64,000 nt of DNA. Source: Mycoplasmatota bacterium (GTDB taxonomy: Bacteria; Bacillota_I; Bacilli_A; RF39; UBA660). The position numbers and the translations under genes were made by a program. Where the stretch lies: contig JALFCF010000003.1 of assembly GCA_022771205.1 (NCBI GenBank), forward strand, positions 64,269 to 128,268, in the 5' to 3' direction. Shown here piece after piece: positions 26,931-34,470 of this stretch. The notes below the pieces were generated by a model, which saw only the letters and a program-made list of their open reading frames with translations, made no database searches and was not told where the DNA came from. Within the stretch, counting starts at the first letter, position 1. Each line of letters begins with the position of its first letter.

Positions 26931-27007
26931 GGACCCTTAGCTCAGTTGGTTAGAGCATCCGGCTCATAACCGGGCGGTCACTGGTTCGAGTCCAGTAGGG
27001 TCCACCA
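26931..27007 (+). tRNA. tRNA with CAU anticodon, probably tRNA-Ile2 (lysidine-modified)
   Basis: Acceptor GGACCCT/AGGGTCC, loop CTCATAA (anticodon CAT), discriminator A, encoded CCA. The anticodon arm and acceptor resemble Bacillus and E. coli minor tRNA-Ile2 (CTCATAA loop), not elongator tRNA-Met. If so, C34 would be changed to lysidine by TilS to read AUA. An automatic annotation as tRNA-Met would be an error in that case. Confidence 0.85.
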
Positions 27008-27016
27008 TTATCATTT

Positions 27017-27100
27017 GCGGGTATGGCGGAATTGGCAGACGCGCTAGACTTAGGATCTAGTGTCCCAGACGTGCAGGTTCAACTCCTGTTACCCGCACCA
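27017..27100 (+). tRNA. tRNA-Leu (UAG)
   Basis: Acceptor GCGGGTA/TACCCGC, anticodon stem CTAGA/TCTAG with loop CTTAGGA (anticodon TAG), a long variable arm as expected for Leu, T-arm GCAGG-TTCAACT-CCTGT, encoded CCA. Confidence 0.95.
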
Positions 27101-27142
27101 CTATAAAATTATTCGATTTTTATAAAAATTCGAATTTATTAT

Positions 27143-27176
27143 AAATCAATCTTTAAAAGATTGATTTTTATTTTTC
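27143..27176 (+). terminator. bidirectional terminator between tRNA-Leu and the LysR gene
   Basis: AAATCAATCTT-TAA-AAGATTGATTT followed by T-rich sequence. A second, imperfect ATTCGA...TTCGAAT hairpin lies just upstream at about 27110-27135. The main stem also follows the minus-strand LysR stop. Confidence 0.8.
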
Positions 27177-28058
27177 TGTAATAATTTTAATAATTTTTCT
27201 TGTACTAAAACTTGGTATATGATTTTTAGATAATGCGATACCTATATATCTATTAGGTATTTTTTCTTTTAAATTCAATTCAAATAATTCTTTATTTTTA
27301 ATAGCAGATTTTACATAGTCACGAGTAACATAACCAATACCAAACCCAATCTTAACAAATTCAGAAACCAAAGAATAACTAGCTAATTCTATATTAGGTT
27401 TTAAAGTAATATTATTAGTTTTAGCCATATCATCTAAGAATTCTCTAGTACTAGATCCTTTTGCTTGCAATAGTAAAGGGTAGTTATTTAACTCATTAAA
27501 AGATAATTCTTGACTAGCTAGACTTTTAAACTTTTCACCAACAACAAAACAATCTTGTATTTTTCTACACTTAATTATTTCAATATCATTCCCATAGTTT
27601 TTATTATTTAAATTTAAAATTAAAATATCAATTAGTCCATTTTTTAATTTAGTCATTAAATCATCTGTATAGCTAGTAACAATTTGAATATCTATTTTAG
27701 GATATAAGTAATGAAACTTTTCTAAATAAGGTAATAAAAACTCTTTTGTTAATGTAGTACTAATACCAATTTTAATACATCCAGTTTCTAAATTAACAAG
27801 ATCACTAAACTTATTTTCAGCATTATAAATATACTCAATAGCTTGACTAATATATTTATAAAATTCTTTCCCCTCATCTGTTAAGATAACACCTCGTTTA
27901 GTTCTAAAAAATAGTTGACCACCTAATTGTTCTTCTAAGTTTTTAATTGATTTACTAATAGCTGGTTGTGATATATTTAGTTCTTTACTTGCTTTAGTAA
28001 TATTTCTATTTTTCGCAACAACATAAAAAATTCTATATAATTCAAAGTCAATGTTCAT
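27168..28058 (-). CDS. LysR-type transcriptional regulator
   Basis: A 296-residue protein of the standard LysR length. The N-terminal winged HTH contains the classic pattern NITKASKELNISQPAISKSIKNLEEQLGG (about residues 18-46) followed by LFFRTKRGVILTDEG. The rest is the two-lobed periplasmic-binding-like effector domain (CIKIGISTTLTKEFLLP and so on). It is encoded divergently from coaE with about 90 nt between starts. Its inducer and targets are unknown; LysR proteins often regulate the divergent gene. Confidence 0.93.
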   Translation of the reverse strand: MNIDFELYRIFYVVAKNRNITKASKELNISQPAISKSIKNLEEQLGGQLFFRTKRGVILTDEGKEFYKYISQAIEYIYNAENKFSDLVNLETGCIKIGISTTLTKEFLLPYLEKFHYLYPKIDIQIVTSYTDDLMTKLKNGLIDILILNLNNKNYGNDIEIIKCRKIQDCFVVGEKFKSLASQELSFNELNNYPLLLQAKGSSTREFLDDMAKTNNITLKPNIELASYSLVSEFVKIGFGIGYVTRDYVKSAIKNKELFELNLKEKIPNRYIGIALSKNHIPSFSTRKIIKIITEK

Positions 28059-28148
28059 AATAACCTCCAGTTATATTAAACATAAGATATATGTATTTTA
28101 ATTATATCTACAAAAGAAATATAATACAAGTAGATGGGAGAAAATGAA

Positions 28149-28706
28149 ATGATAATAGGTATTTGTGGTAAATCTGGTAGTGGTAAAACTACTTTAGCAA
28201 ATCAAATAATAGAAAATCTGCCAACTAAAGCTGTACATTTAGATATTGATAAAGTTGGTCATAAAGTTTTATCATTTCCTGAAGTAAAAGAAGAATTAAA
28301 AAATTCATTTGGAGAATCTATTATAAATCTAAATGAAGTGGATAGAAAAAAATTAGGAGAAATAGTATTTGCTTCTAGAAATGAAATGGATAAATTAACT
28401 GAAATCACTTGGAAATATATGCAAATGGAAATAGACGATTATTTAGAAGAAAATAAAGATAAAGTAGTAATTTTAGATTGGTTATTACTTCCTCATACTA
28501 AATATTTTGATATGTGTGATATGAAGATATTATTAGATATACCCTATGAAGTAAGAAAACAAAGAGCAATAAAAAGAGATAATATTACAGAAGATGCATT
28601 CCTTTTAAGAGAAAGTGCAAGTATTGATGTTAGTGGTTTTTCTTTTGATCATATTTTACAAAAAACTGATAAAAATGAAGTAAAAAGGATAGTGAAATTA
28701 TTATGA
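28149..28706 (+). CDS. coaE: dephospho-CoA kinase
   Basis: A 185-residue P-loop kinase that phosphorylates dephospho-CoA, the last step of coenzyme A synthesis. Walker A is GKSGSGKTT at residues 6-14, followed by a CoaE-like HLDIDKVGHKVL stretch. ILDWLLLPHTK and RKQRAIKRDN (lid region) also fit the family. I chose ATG 28149 with GGGAGAAAA upstream, not 28134. It overlaps coaD by 4 nt (ATGA). Pairing with coaD, the preceding step of the pathway, supports the call; a generic nucleoside kinase-like P-loop protein is the alternative. Confidence 0.85.
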   Translation: MIIGICGKSGSGKTTLANQIIENLPTKAVHLDIDKVGHKVLSFPEVKEELKNSFGESIINLNEVDRKKLGEIVFASRNEMDKLTEITWKYMQMEIDDYLEENKDKVVILDWLLLPHTKYFDMCDMKILLDIPYEVRKQRAIKRDNITEDAFLLRESASIDVSGFSFDHILQKTDKNEVKRIVKLL

Positions 28707-29215
28707 CAAGAGTTTTATATACAGGAAGTTTTGATCCTATAACTAAAGGACATATGAATATAGTAGAACAGGCTTGTAACTTATTTGATGAAGTAGTAAT
28801 TGCAGTTATGCAAAATCCTCTAAAAAAAGATGGCTTATTTACTTTAGAAGAAAGACTAGAAATAATTAGAAGTTTATATCAAAGAGTAAATAATGTAAAA
28901 GTAATTTATGGAACAGGAGCAGCAGTAGAGGTTGCTTTAGAAAATGAATGTAAAGCAATCATTAGAGGTCTAAGAGGTTTAAGTGATTATGACTATGAAG
29001 TTCAACTACAACAGATTAATAAAGATATATCAGATGGAAGAGTAAATACTATTTGTCTATTTGCCGATAAGGAATATCAATTTATTTCTTCTAGTATGGT
29101 AAAAGAAGTCTTGAATTTAGGTAAAGATATTAGTAAGTATGTAGAACCAGTCGTAGAAGAAAAGATGCTAATAAAAAGAAAAGAGAAGGGTTTAACCAAT
29201 GGAAAAACTAATTGA
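28703..29215 (+). CDS. coaD: phosphopantetheine adenylyltransferase
   Basis: A 170-residue nucleotidyltransferase that joins ATP and 4'-phosphopantetheine to give dephospho-CoA. The motif YTGSFDPITKGHMNI (T/HxGH type, residues 6-20), IIRGLRGLSDYDYE and the late FISSSMVKEV are diagnostic of CoaD. Its ATG overlaps the coaE stop, and its own 3' end overlaps the PHP gene by 17 nt, so the three genes are tightly coupled. Typical family length is about 160 residues. Confidence 0.96.
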   Translation: MTRVLYTGSFDPITKGHMNIVEQACNLFDEVVIAVMQNPLKKDGLFTLEERLEIIRSLYQRVNNVKVIYGTGAAVEVALENECKAIIRGLRGLSDYDYEVQLQQINKDISDGRVNTICLFADKEYQFISSSMVKEVLNLGKDISKYVEPVVEEKMLIKRKEKGLTNGKTN

Positions 29216-30062
29216 TATGCATACTCATACTAATTATTCTGATGGAGAGTTATCTCCAGAAGAATTAATTCAATTAGCAATATCTAAAAATATCAAAGCT
29301 TTAGCTATCACGGATCATAATACAATAGAGGGAATTAAAACTATTAATAGAAACTCTAGTTTAATTATAAATAGTGGTATAAATATTATTAATGGTATTG
29401 AACTATCAGCTAAAGTAGATCAAGGAACAATGCATATTTTAGGTTATAACATTGATATTAATAATCCTAATTTAAACAAGAAATTAAGTACTTTAAAAGA
29501 TAATAGTATAAACTCTGTATTATCTATTTTAGAACAAATAAAAAGAGACTATGGTATAGTCTTTTGTTATGAAGATATTAGAAAATTAATTAATGCTAAT
29601 CATAATCTAGGAAGAATAGATATCGCTAAACTTTGTATTAAGTATGGCTATGCCACTACTATAAAAGATGCCTTTAACAAATATCTAATAAGTGCTCATA
29701 ACAAAACCAGAGATATGAATAAAAAAATGAATTATCAAGAATGCTTAATGCTAATAAGAAATAGTGGTGGAATACCAGTATTAGCTCATCCTAAATCCTT
29801 AAATTTATCAGAAAAAGAGTTTTTAGTATTATTAAAAGATATGATTAATTGTGGTTTAGAAGGAATAGAAGTATATCATTCTACTCATACACCAGAAGAA
29901 ATGTCTTATTATCATCAAATTGCTAATCAATACAATTTATTAATCAGTGGTGGTAGTGATTATCATGGTAAAGGTATAAAACCAGATATTGAATTAGGTA
30001 CTGGGAAAAATCGTAATTTAAAAATAAAACAGTTATCATTACTAGATAAATTGCAGTCTTAA
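29199..30062 (+). CDS. PHP-domain phosphoesterase (RNase AM/TrpH-like)
   Basis: A 287-residue metal-dependent phosphoesterase. The PHP motifs are all visible: DMHTHTNYSDG (residues 6-16), ITDHNTIEG, GIELSA, LAHPKS and the late GGSDYHG. Members of this branch act on 3',5'-nucleotide bisphosphates or RNA 5' ends; which applies here is not clear. The start overlaps coaD by 17 nt with GAAGGG upstream. A terminator overlaps its stop codon. Confidence 0.88.
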   Translation: MEKLIDMHTHTNYSDGELSPEELIQLAISKNIKALAITDHNTIEGIKTINRNSSLIINSGINIINGIELSAKVDQGTMHILGYNIDINNPNLNKKLSTLKDNSINSVLSILEQIKRDYGIVFCYEDIRKLINANHNLGRIDIAKLCIKYGYATTIKDAFNKYLISAHNKTRDMNKKMNYQECLMLIRNSGGIPVLAHPKSLNLSEKEFLVLLKDMINCGLEGIEVYHSTHTPEEMSYYHQIANQYNLLISGGSDYHGKGIKPDIELGTGKNRNLKIKQLSLLDKLQS

Positions 30063-30078
30063 CTAAGACTGTTTTTTT
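30054..30078 (+). terminator. intrinsic terminator after the coaE-coaD-PHP operon
   Basis: CAGTCTTA-AC-TAAGACTG perfect stem followed by seven T; overlaps the PHP stop. Confidence 0.9.
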
Positions 30079-30129
30079 ATAAAAGATAATACTATGTTAT
30101 GATATAATGAGACATATAGGAGGTGCTAT

Positions 30130-30699
30130 ATGATTATCGCAACCAACAATCAAAACAAATTAAAAGAGTTAAAAGAAATATTAAATATTGATTTAAAAAG
30201 TTTAAAAGATAAAAATATTGAAATAGACGTAGAAGAAAATGGTACTACTTTCTACGAAAACGCTTATAAAAAAGCAAAAGAAATATATGAGTTAACAAAA
30301 GAAGCAACTATTGCTGATGATTCTGGTCTATGCATAAAAGCTTTAGATGATTTTCCAGGTGTTCTAACACATAGATTCTTAGGTGAAAACAAAACAGATG
30401 AAGAAAGAAATTTAGCCTTAATAGAAAAAACAAATGAAAAAGATGATAGAACTGCTAAAGTAATTTGTAATTTAGTCTATTATGATGGTAAAAACATAAT
30501 AGTAGGTGAAGGTGTAATAAACGGAAAAATAGCAACATCTCCAAGAGGTGACAATGGATTTGGCTTTGATCCTATTTTTGAATTAACAACAGGAAAAACT
30601 TTAGCAGAATTATCAAAAGAACAAAAGAATTCGGTTAGCGCTAGATTTTTAGCAGCTAAAGATTTAAAAGAAAGGCTAATGAGAGAAGGTTTAATATGA
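30130..30699 (+). CDS. rdgB: XTP/dITP diphosphatase (house-cleaning nucleotidase)
   Basis: A 189-residue Ham1/RdgB-family enzyme that hydrolyses non-canonical purine triphosphates (ITP, XTP) to monophosphates. Diagnostic motifs are ATNNQNKLKEL at the start, TFYENAYKKA, ADDSGLCIKAL, PGVLTHRF, and the later GDNGFGFDPIF. AGGAGGTGC precedes the ATG and a TATAAT lies about 25 nt upstream. It overlaps the next phosphatase gene by 4 nt (ATGA). Confidence 0.95.
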   Translation: MIIATNNQNKLKELKEILNIDLKSLKDKNIEIDVEENGTTFYENAYKKAKEIYELTKEATIADDSGLCIKALDDFPGVLTHRFLGENKTDEERNLALIEKTNEKDDRTAKVICNLVYYDGKNIIVGEGVINGKIATSPRGDNGFGFDPIFELTTGKTLAELSKEQKNSVSARFLAAKDLKERLMREGLI

Positions 30700-31232
30700 T
30701 TTATATAACAAGACACGGACAAACTAATTGGAATGTTTTAAAAAAAGTTATGGGAAGATGCAATGAACCACTAAACGAAACAGGAAAAAAAGAAGCTCAA
30801 GAAGTAAGTGAAAAACTAAAAGATACACATATTGATTTAATTATTGCATCACCTCTAGATAGAGCTAAACAAACAGCTCTAGAAATAAACAAAAATAAAA
30901 ATGTAGATATTATTTATGATGATAGAATAATAGAAAGGGACTTTGGAGAATTTGAAGGATTAGAAACAAAGAATTTTGATTTTAATGGTTATTGGGATTA
31001 TTATAAAAATGAAAAATATCAAAGAGCAGAAAATATAAAAGATTTTTTTGAAAGAGTATACAGTTTTTTAGATGATATTAAAGAAAAATATCCTGATAAA
31101 GATATTCTAATAGTTGCCCATGGAGGAATAAGTATACCAGTAGATTGCTATTTTACTAAGAAAATACCTACTGGATCGTTAGTAGAAGCTGGCTTAGTTT
31201 TAGGAAATTGTAAAGTAAAATCATACAAGTAA
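30696..31232 (+). CDS. histidine phosphatase family protein
   Basis: A 178-residue phosphoglycerate-mutase-like phosphatase. The catalytic RHG motif is in ITRHGQTNWN (residues 3-12), with ASPLDRAKQTA, the acid-base Glu in ERDFGEFEG, and the second His in IVAHGGIS. It is coupled to rdgB by an ATGA overlap. The substrate is not predictable: members act on cobalamin intermediates, sugar phosphates or phosphoproteins. A paralogue follows 10 nt downstream. Confidence 0.92.
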   Translation: MIYITRHGQTNWNVLKKVMGRCNEPLNETGKKEAQEVSEKLKDTHIDLIIASPLDRAKQTALEINKNKNVDIIYDDRIIERDFGEFEGLETKNFDFNGYWDYYKNEKYQRAENIKDFFERVYSFLDDIKEKYPDKDILIVAHGGISIPVDCYFTKKIPTGSLVEAGLVLGNCKVKSYK

Positions 31233-31242
31233 AGGAGAGTAT

Positions 31243-31869
31243 ATGACAACAATCTATTTAATTAGACATTCTAAACCAATGAATATGGATATAAAACAAA
31301 TAGCAAACAGTGAATCTCTACAAATAATAAATGAAAAAAACATATTATCAGTAGAAGGAGAAAAAAGAGCCGAAGAATTAAGTAAAATTCCAGGACTTAA
31401 AAATATCGATTATGTAATCTCTAGTAATTATGCAAGAGCTATGGCAACAGCAAAATATATTTGTAGAGAAAATAACAAAGATTTAAATATCGTTGAAGAT
31501 TTTGCTGAAAGAAAATTTGGCATCAATGATTGGAGCGAATTACCAAAAGATTTTGAAAAAAGACAATTTGAAGATGAAAACTATAAAATAGGTAATGGAG
31601 AAAGCCAAAAAGAAGTTGCAAATCGTATGTATAATGCCTTGATGGACGTAGTAAATAAATATCAAGATAAAAAGATTGTAATTGTATCTCATGCAACCGC
31701 AATAACTTTCTTACTAATGAAATTAGCAACATATCAAGACCAAAAGATAGTTTTTAATAACAAATTAATAATGGACGAGACATTTAAATGGAGCGCACCA
31801 GAAGTATTTAAGTTAGAATTTAAAAAAGACAACTTAATAAACATAGAAAATATAAAATGGGAGATGTAG
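31243..31869 (+). CDS. second histidine phosphatase family protein
   Basis: A 208-residue histidine phosphatase with YLIRHSKP (RH motif near residue 8), SSNYARAMATA, RKFGINDW and IVSHATAI. The order and spacing match the family. Ser replaces the Gly of the RHG motif, as in one known subgroup. It lies 10 nt after its paralogue and 1 nt before the nucleotidyltransferase-like gene, so the four genes from rdgB onward likely form an operon. Substrate unknown. Confidence 0.88.
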   Translation: MTTIYLIRHSKPMNMDIKQIANSESLQIINEKNILSVEGEKRAEELSKIPGLKNIDYVISSNYARAMATAKYICRENNKDLNIVEDFAERKFGINDWSELPKDFEKRQFEDENYKIGNGESQKEVANRMYNALMDVVNKYQDKKIVIVSHATAITFLLMKLATYQDQKIVFNNKLIMDETFKWSAPEVFKLEFKKDNLINIENIKWEM

Positions 31870-31870
31870 T

Positions 31871-32884
31871 ATGGAAAAACTAAAAGAAGAGGCCATCAAA
31901 GACATTGTAAATGATTGTACTAGAAAAGTTAATATTACAGATGAAAATCTAATAAATAATACTATATCATCATTATGTTCTTTGAACGAAAACGATGCCT
32001 TAGATACGATTTTAATTTCTTTAAATGATTTATTAAATAGTGGGAGAATAACATTAGAAGACGTTTATGAACAAGTACCATCTATATTAAAATTAAATCC
32101 AGAAAAATATAAATCAGTAGAAGATTTAATAGAAAGATTAAAATGGATAAAATCTATGAATATGGACCATCCAGCTATGCCTTTATCTAGAAATCATCAG
32201 CTAGTAATAGAAGTTTTTGATAATTTCAATGAGCTAATCGCAGGAAAATTTGACTGTTACTATACAGGAGGGTTAATGGGCTATCTAGCAACAAATCATG
32301 AATTAGAAAGATATCATGGTGATTTAGATTTATTTATCAATGAAGAACAATTACTAGCACTAAAAGATCAAATAGATAGTAGTTTAGATTTTCAATTTGT
32401 TAGTAATATGGAACATAAAGAGGTAAATGGGCATGAATACAAAATAACTTATAAAGATACACCAATGTCTATAGGATTGTTTTTATTTGAAAGACAAATT
32501 GATAATAGCATTACTACTAAAGAATATTATTTTGAAAACCAAAATACAAAAGGACAATTATTTGTAGATGAACATCATTTCTCAAAAGATTATACAGATA
32601 TGTCTTTTTCAGATACGATAAGACAACATAATGGAATGTCATATAAAATGATGAGCCTAGAAAGTATCTATAATTCAAAAAAGAATTCTAGACCAAAAGA
32701 TAGATATGACGCATCTATCATTCAAGATGACGTTAACATGCTAATAGATTATAAGTTGGATGCAGAAAAGAAAAATAATTATAACGAAAACCATAAACCA
32801 GTTTCTAATTCTATCATTCATACAATTGAACAATTAATGTCAGAAGATAAATATAGTGAAACAAATAATCCAAAAAAGAGATAA
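31871..32884 (+). CDS. nucleotidyltransferase-fold protein
   Basis: A 337-residue protein. Its middle part has YYTGGLMGYL followed about 20 residues later by RYHGDLDLFI, matching the hG-G ... D-h-D pattern of nucleotidyltransferase-fold proteins. RPKDRYDASII near the C-terminus resembles the R-x-K-D-x-x-D motif of AbiEii/aminoglycoside-type nucleotidyltransferases. An N-terminal helical region of about 100 residues has no assignment. It is coupled (1-nt gap) to the phosphatase genes. No cognate AbiEi antitoxin is present. It may modify a small molecule, tRNA or protein; the role is not known. Confidence 0.6.
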   Translation: MEKLKEEAIKDIVNDCTRKVNITDENLINNTISSLCSLNENDALDTILISLNDLLNSGRITLEDVYEQVPSILKLNPEKYKSVEDLIERLKWIKSMNMDHPAMPLSRNHQLVIEVFDNFNELIAGKFDCYYTGGLMGYLATNHELERYHGDLDLFINEEQLLALKDQIDSSLDFQFVSNMEHKEVNGHEYKITYKDTPMSIGLFLFERQIDNSITTKEYYFENQNTKGQLFVDEHHFSKDYTDMSFSDTIRQHNGMSYKMMSLESIYNSKKNSRPKDRYDASIIQDDVNMLIDYKLDAEKKNNYNENHKPVSNSIIHTIEQLMSEDKYSETNNPKKR

Positions 32885-32918
32885 AAGTATATAAGATAGT
32901 AAAGGAGAAATTTAAAAT

Positions 32919-33220
32919 ATGAAAAAAACGCCTTAGACTTAGACGGAGTAGTATTTGACTCTGAAAATTTATATAGAGTATATACTGAAATATATGATGT
33001 AGACCATCATCATAAAGATACAATAAAAGATAATTCTGAAAGAATATTTCAAAATAGATATAATTGGCAAGAAGAGGAATTTAAAACGTTTTATAAAGAA
33101 AATGCAACTACAGTATTAACAACAGCAAATGTTATGACAGGAGCAGAAGTAGTATTAAATAAACTAAAAGACAAATTTGAGTTCATTATAGTAACAGCAA
33201 GATCAGATGAAGAAACATAA
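32919..33220 (+). pseudogene. HAD-like phosphatase, 5' frameshift and 3' truncation
   Basis: ATG 32919 (after AAAGGAG) runs into TAG within six codons. If the A7 run at 32922-32928 had one more A, the frame would read MKKNALDLDGVVFDSE, the DxDG motif of HAD phosphatases, and continue openly to IIVTARSDEET before TAA. Motif II (TAR) is thus present, but the K and DD motifs that should follow are missing, so the gene is also truncated. It follows the nucleotidyltransferase gene and is likely the decayed last gene of that operon. Confidence 0.7.
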
Positions 33221-33267
33221 GTATTAATTACGAGCTGTTTCGGGTAAAACCTCCACAGAAATGGAGT

Positions 33268-33293
33268 CACGAATAGTTTTATTCGTGTTTTTT
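33268..33293 (+). terminator. intrinsic terminator with an extra upstream hairpin
   Basis: CACGAAT-AGTTTT-ATTCGTG followed by T6. Just upstream, CTCCA-CAGAAA-TGGAG (33251-33266) forms a second small hairpin. Confidence 0.8.
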
Positions 33294-33303
33294 ATAAAAG
33301 AAG

Positions 33304-33692
33304 GGTTATGGCTTAGAAGATATTAATGAATACTTATCTGCAACAACATCACAAAAAACCATAGAGGAACTAAAAAGATATCAATCTTTAATAAACAGAA
33401 CGATTCCACTTGAAACCTTTATTGGTGCTCTATATAATGTTAGAAAGATTGAATTTTATGAAAATCCAGATAAATATAACTTTCCATAGAACAAATGATT
33501 AATACAGTTTGGAATTCAAATAACGATAATAGAAATTATACTAATATTTTAGACTACTTTGATCCTCCAGAAGCTCAAAAAGTAATTTTATCAGCTGCCA
33601 TAAATAAAAATATGGAACAAGAAATTTCACAAATACATCTAACAAAAGTACTACAACTAGTATCTCAACAAAGAACTAACCATAAAACATAG
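33304..33692 (+). pseudogene. remnant of an unrecognised gene, start missing and frameshifted
   Basis: After the terminator an open stretch with no start codon reads YGLEDINEYLSATTSQ... and stops at TAG 33487. The sense seems to continue one frame over as IEQMINTVWNSN..., ending at TAG 33692. One more A at 33486 (CCATAG to CCAATAG) would join the two parts. The product would be a helical protein of about 130 residues without a recognisable family. The track ORF 33495-33692 is its tail. A terminator overlaps the end. Confidence 0.5.
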
Positions 33693-33716
33693 TTTAAACA
33701 TAAACTATGTTTTTAA
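33685..33716 (+). terminator. intrinsic terminator
   Basis: AAACATAGTTTA-AACA-TAAACTATGTTT perfect 12-bp stem followed by T. Confidence 0.88.
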
Positions 33717-33826
33717 TTACTAGAAAACTCATAAAATTGACACAATTTAACATTAGAAAATGAAAAGAAGAACAAATAATAGTCAATAAATGATATACTA
33801 TTCATCACAGGATAAGGTGTGATAAA

Positions 33827-34414
33827 GTGGAAAAAAAATTAAGAAGTTTATGTATAATAGGATTAGGAAATTTACTTTTAACAGCAGCTTATACATTGTT
33901 TGCTATACCTAATAATATTGTAGATGGAGGAGTAACCTCAACCGCAGTATTATTATCGTATTATTTTAATACTAATCTTACTTATACAGTATGTATTTTA
34001 ACTTGTATAATATTAGCATTTAGTTATATAACAATGGGAAAATCATTTTTCTTAAAAACATTATTTAGTAGTCTATGTTATGTTATATTCTTTTCCTTCT
34101 TTAGTTGGTCAGGAGTAACAATAGCAACGAGTACTCTAAATAGTATTTTAATTGCCGGAGTATTAATCGGCTTAGGTCATTATCTTTGTTTAAAAGAAAA
34201 ATCATCGACTCTAGGATATGATCCAGTAGCGTTATTTTGCCATAAGAAAAATAAAAAGTGTTCAACTACATGTATTCTATGGATTATATGTTCTACAATA
34301 CTATTATTAGGATCTGCCTGTTTTGGAATAAAAATTGTAATAATGGGAATAATGTTAGTATTTATAGAAACACAAATAATTTACTGGTGTAGTAATCGTG
34401 GTAGTGAATTTTGA
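33827..34414 (+). CDS. YitT-family membrane protein (short form)
   Basis: A 195-residue integral membrane protein with about five helices. The opening GNLLLTAAYTLFAIPNNIVDGGVTSTAVLL closely follows the YitT/DUF161 pattern (A-x-x-x-F-x-x-P-x-x-I-x-x-G-G-x-x-G). The usual cytoplasmic DUF2179 domain of YitT proteins is missing, so it is the short form. Start GTG 33827 follows AAGGTGTGATAAA. Function of the family is not established; transport has been suggested. Not visibly linked to neighbours. Confidence 0.75.
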   Translation: MEKKLRSLCIIGLGNLLLTAAYTLFAIPNNIVDGGVTSTAVLLSYYFNTNLTYTVCILTCIILAFSYITMGKSFFLKTLFSSLCYVIFFSFFSWSGVTIATSTLNSILIAGVLIGLGHYLCLKEKSSTLGYDPVALFCHKKNKKCSTTCILWIICSTILLLGSACFGIKIVIMGIMLVFIETQIIYWCSNRGSEF

Positions 34415-34420
34415 AAAATT

Positions 34421-34448
34421 TTGCTAAAAGAGTTTTCCATGATATAAT
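34421..34448 (+). promoter_or_regulatory. promoter of transketolase gene
   Basis: TTGCTA, 16-bp spacer, TATAAT, ending about 22 nt upstream of the start. Confidence 0.65.
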
Positions 34449-34470
34449 GAACACATAAGGAGTGATTTTA

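Noticed and set aside
33221-33266. Riboswitch or T-box upstream of the 33.3-kb remnant
   Set aside because: None of the conserved core motifs of riboswitch classes I know is visible; only simple hairpins.
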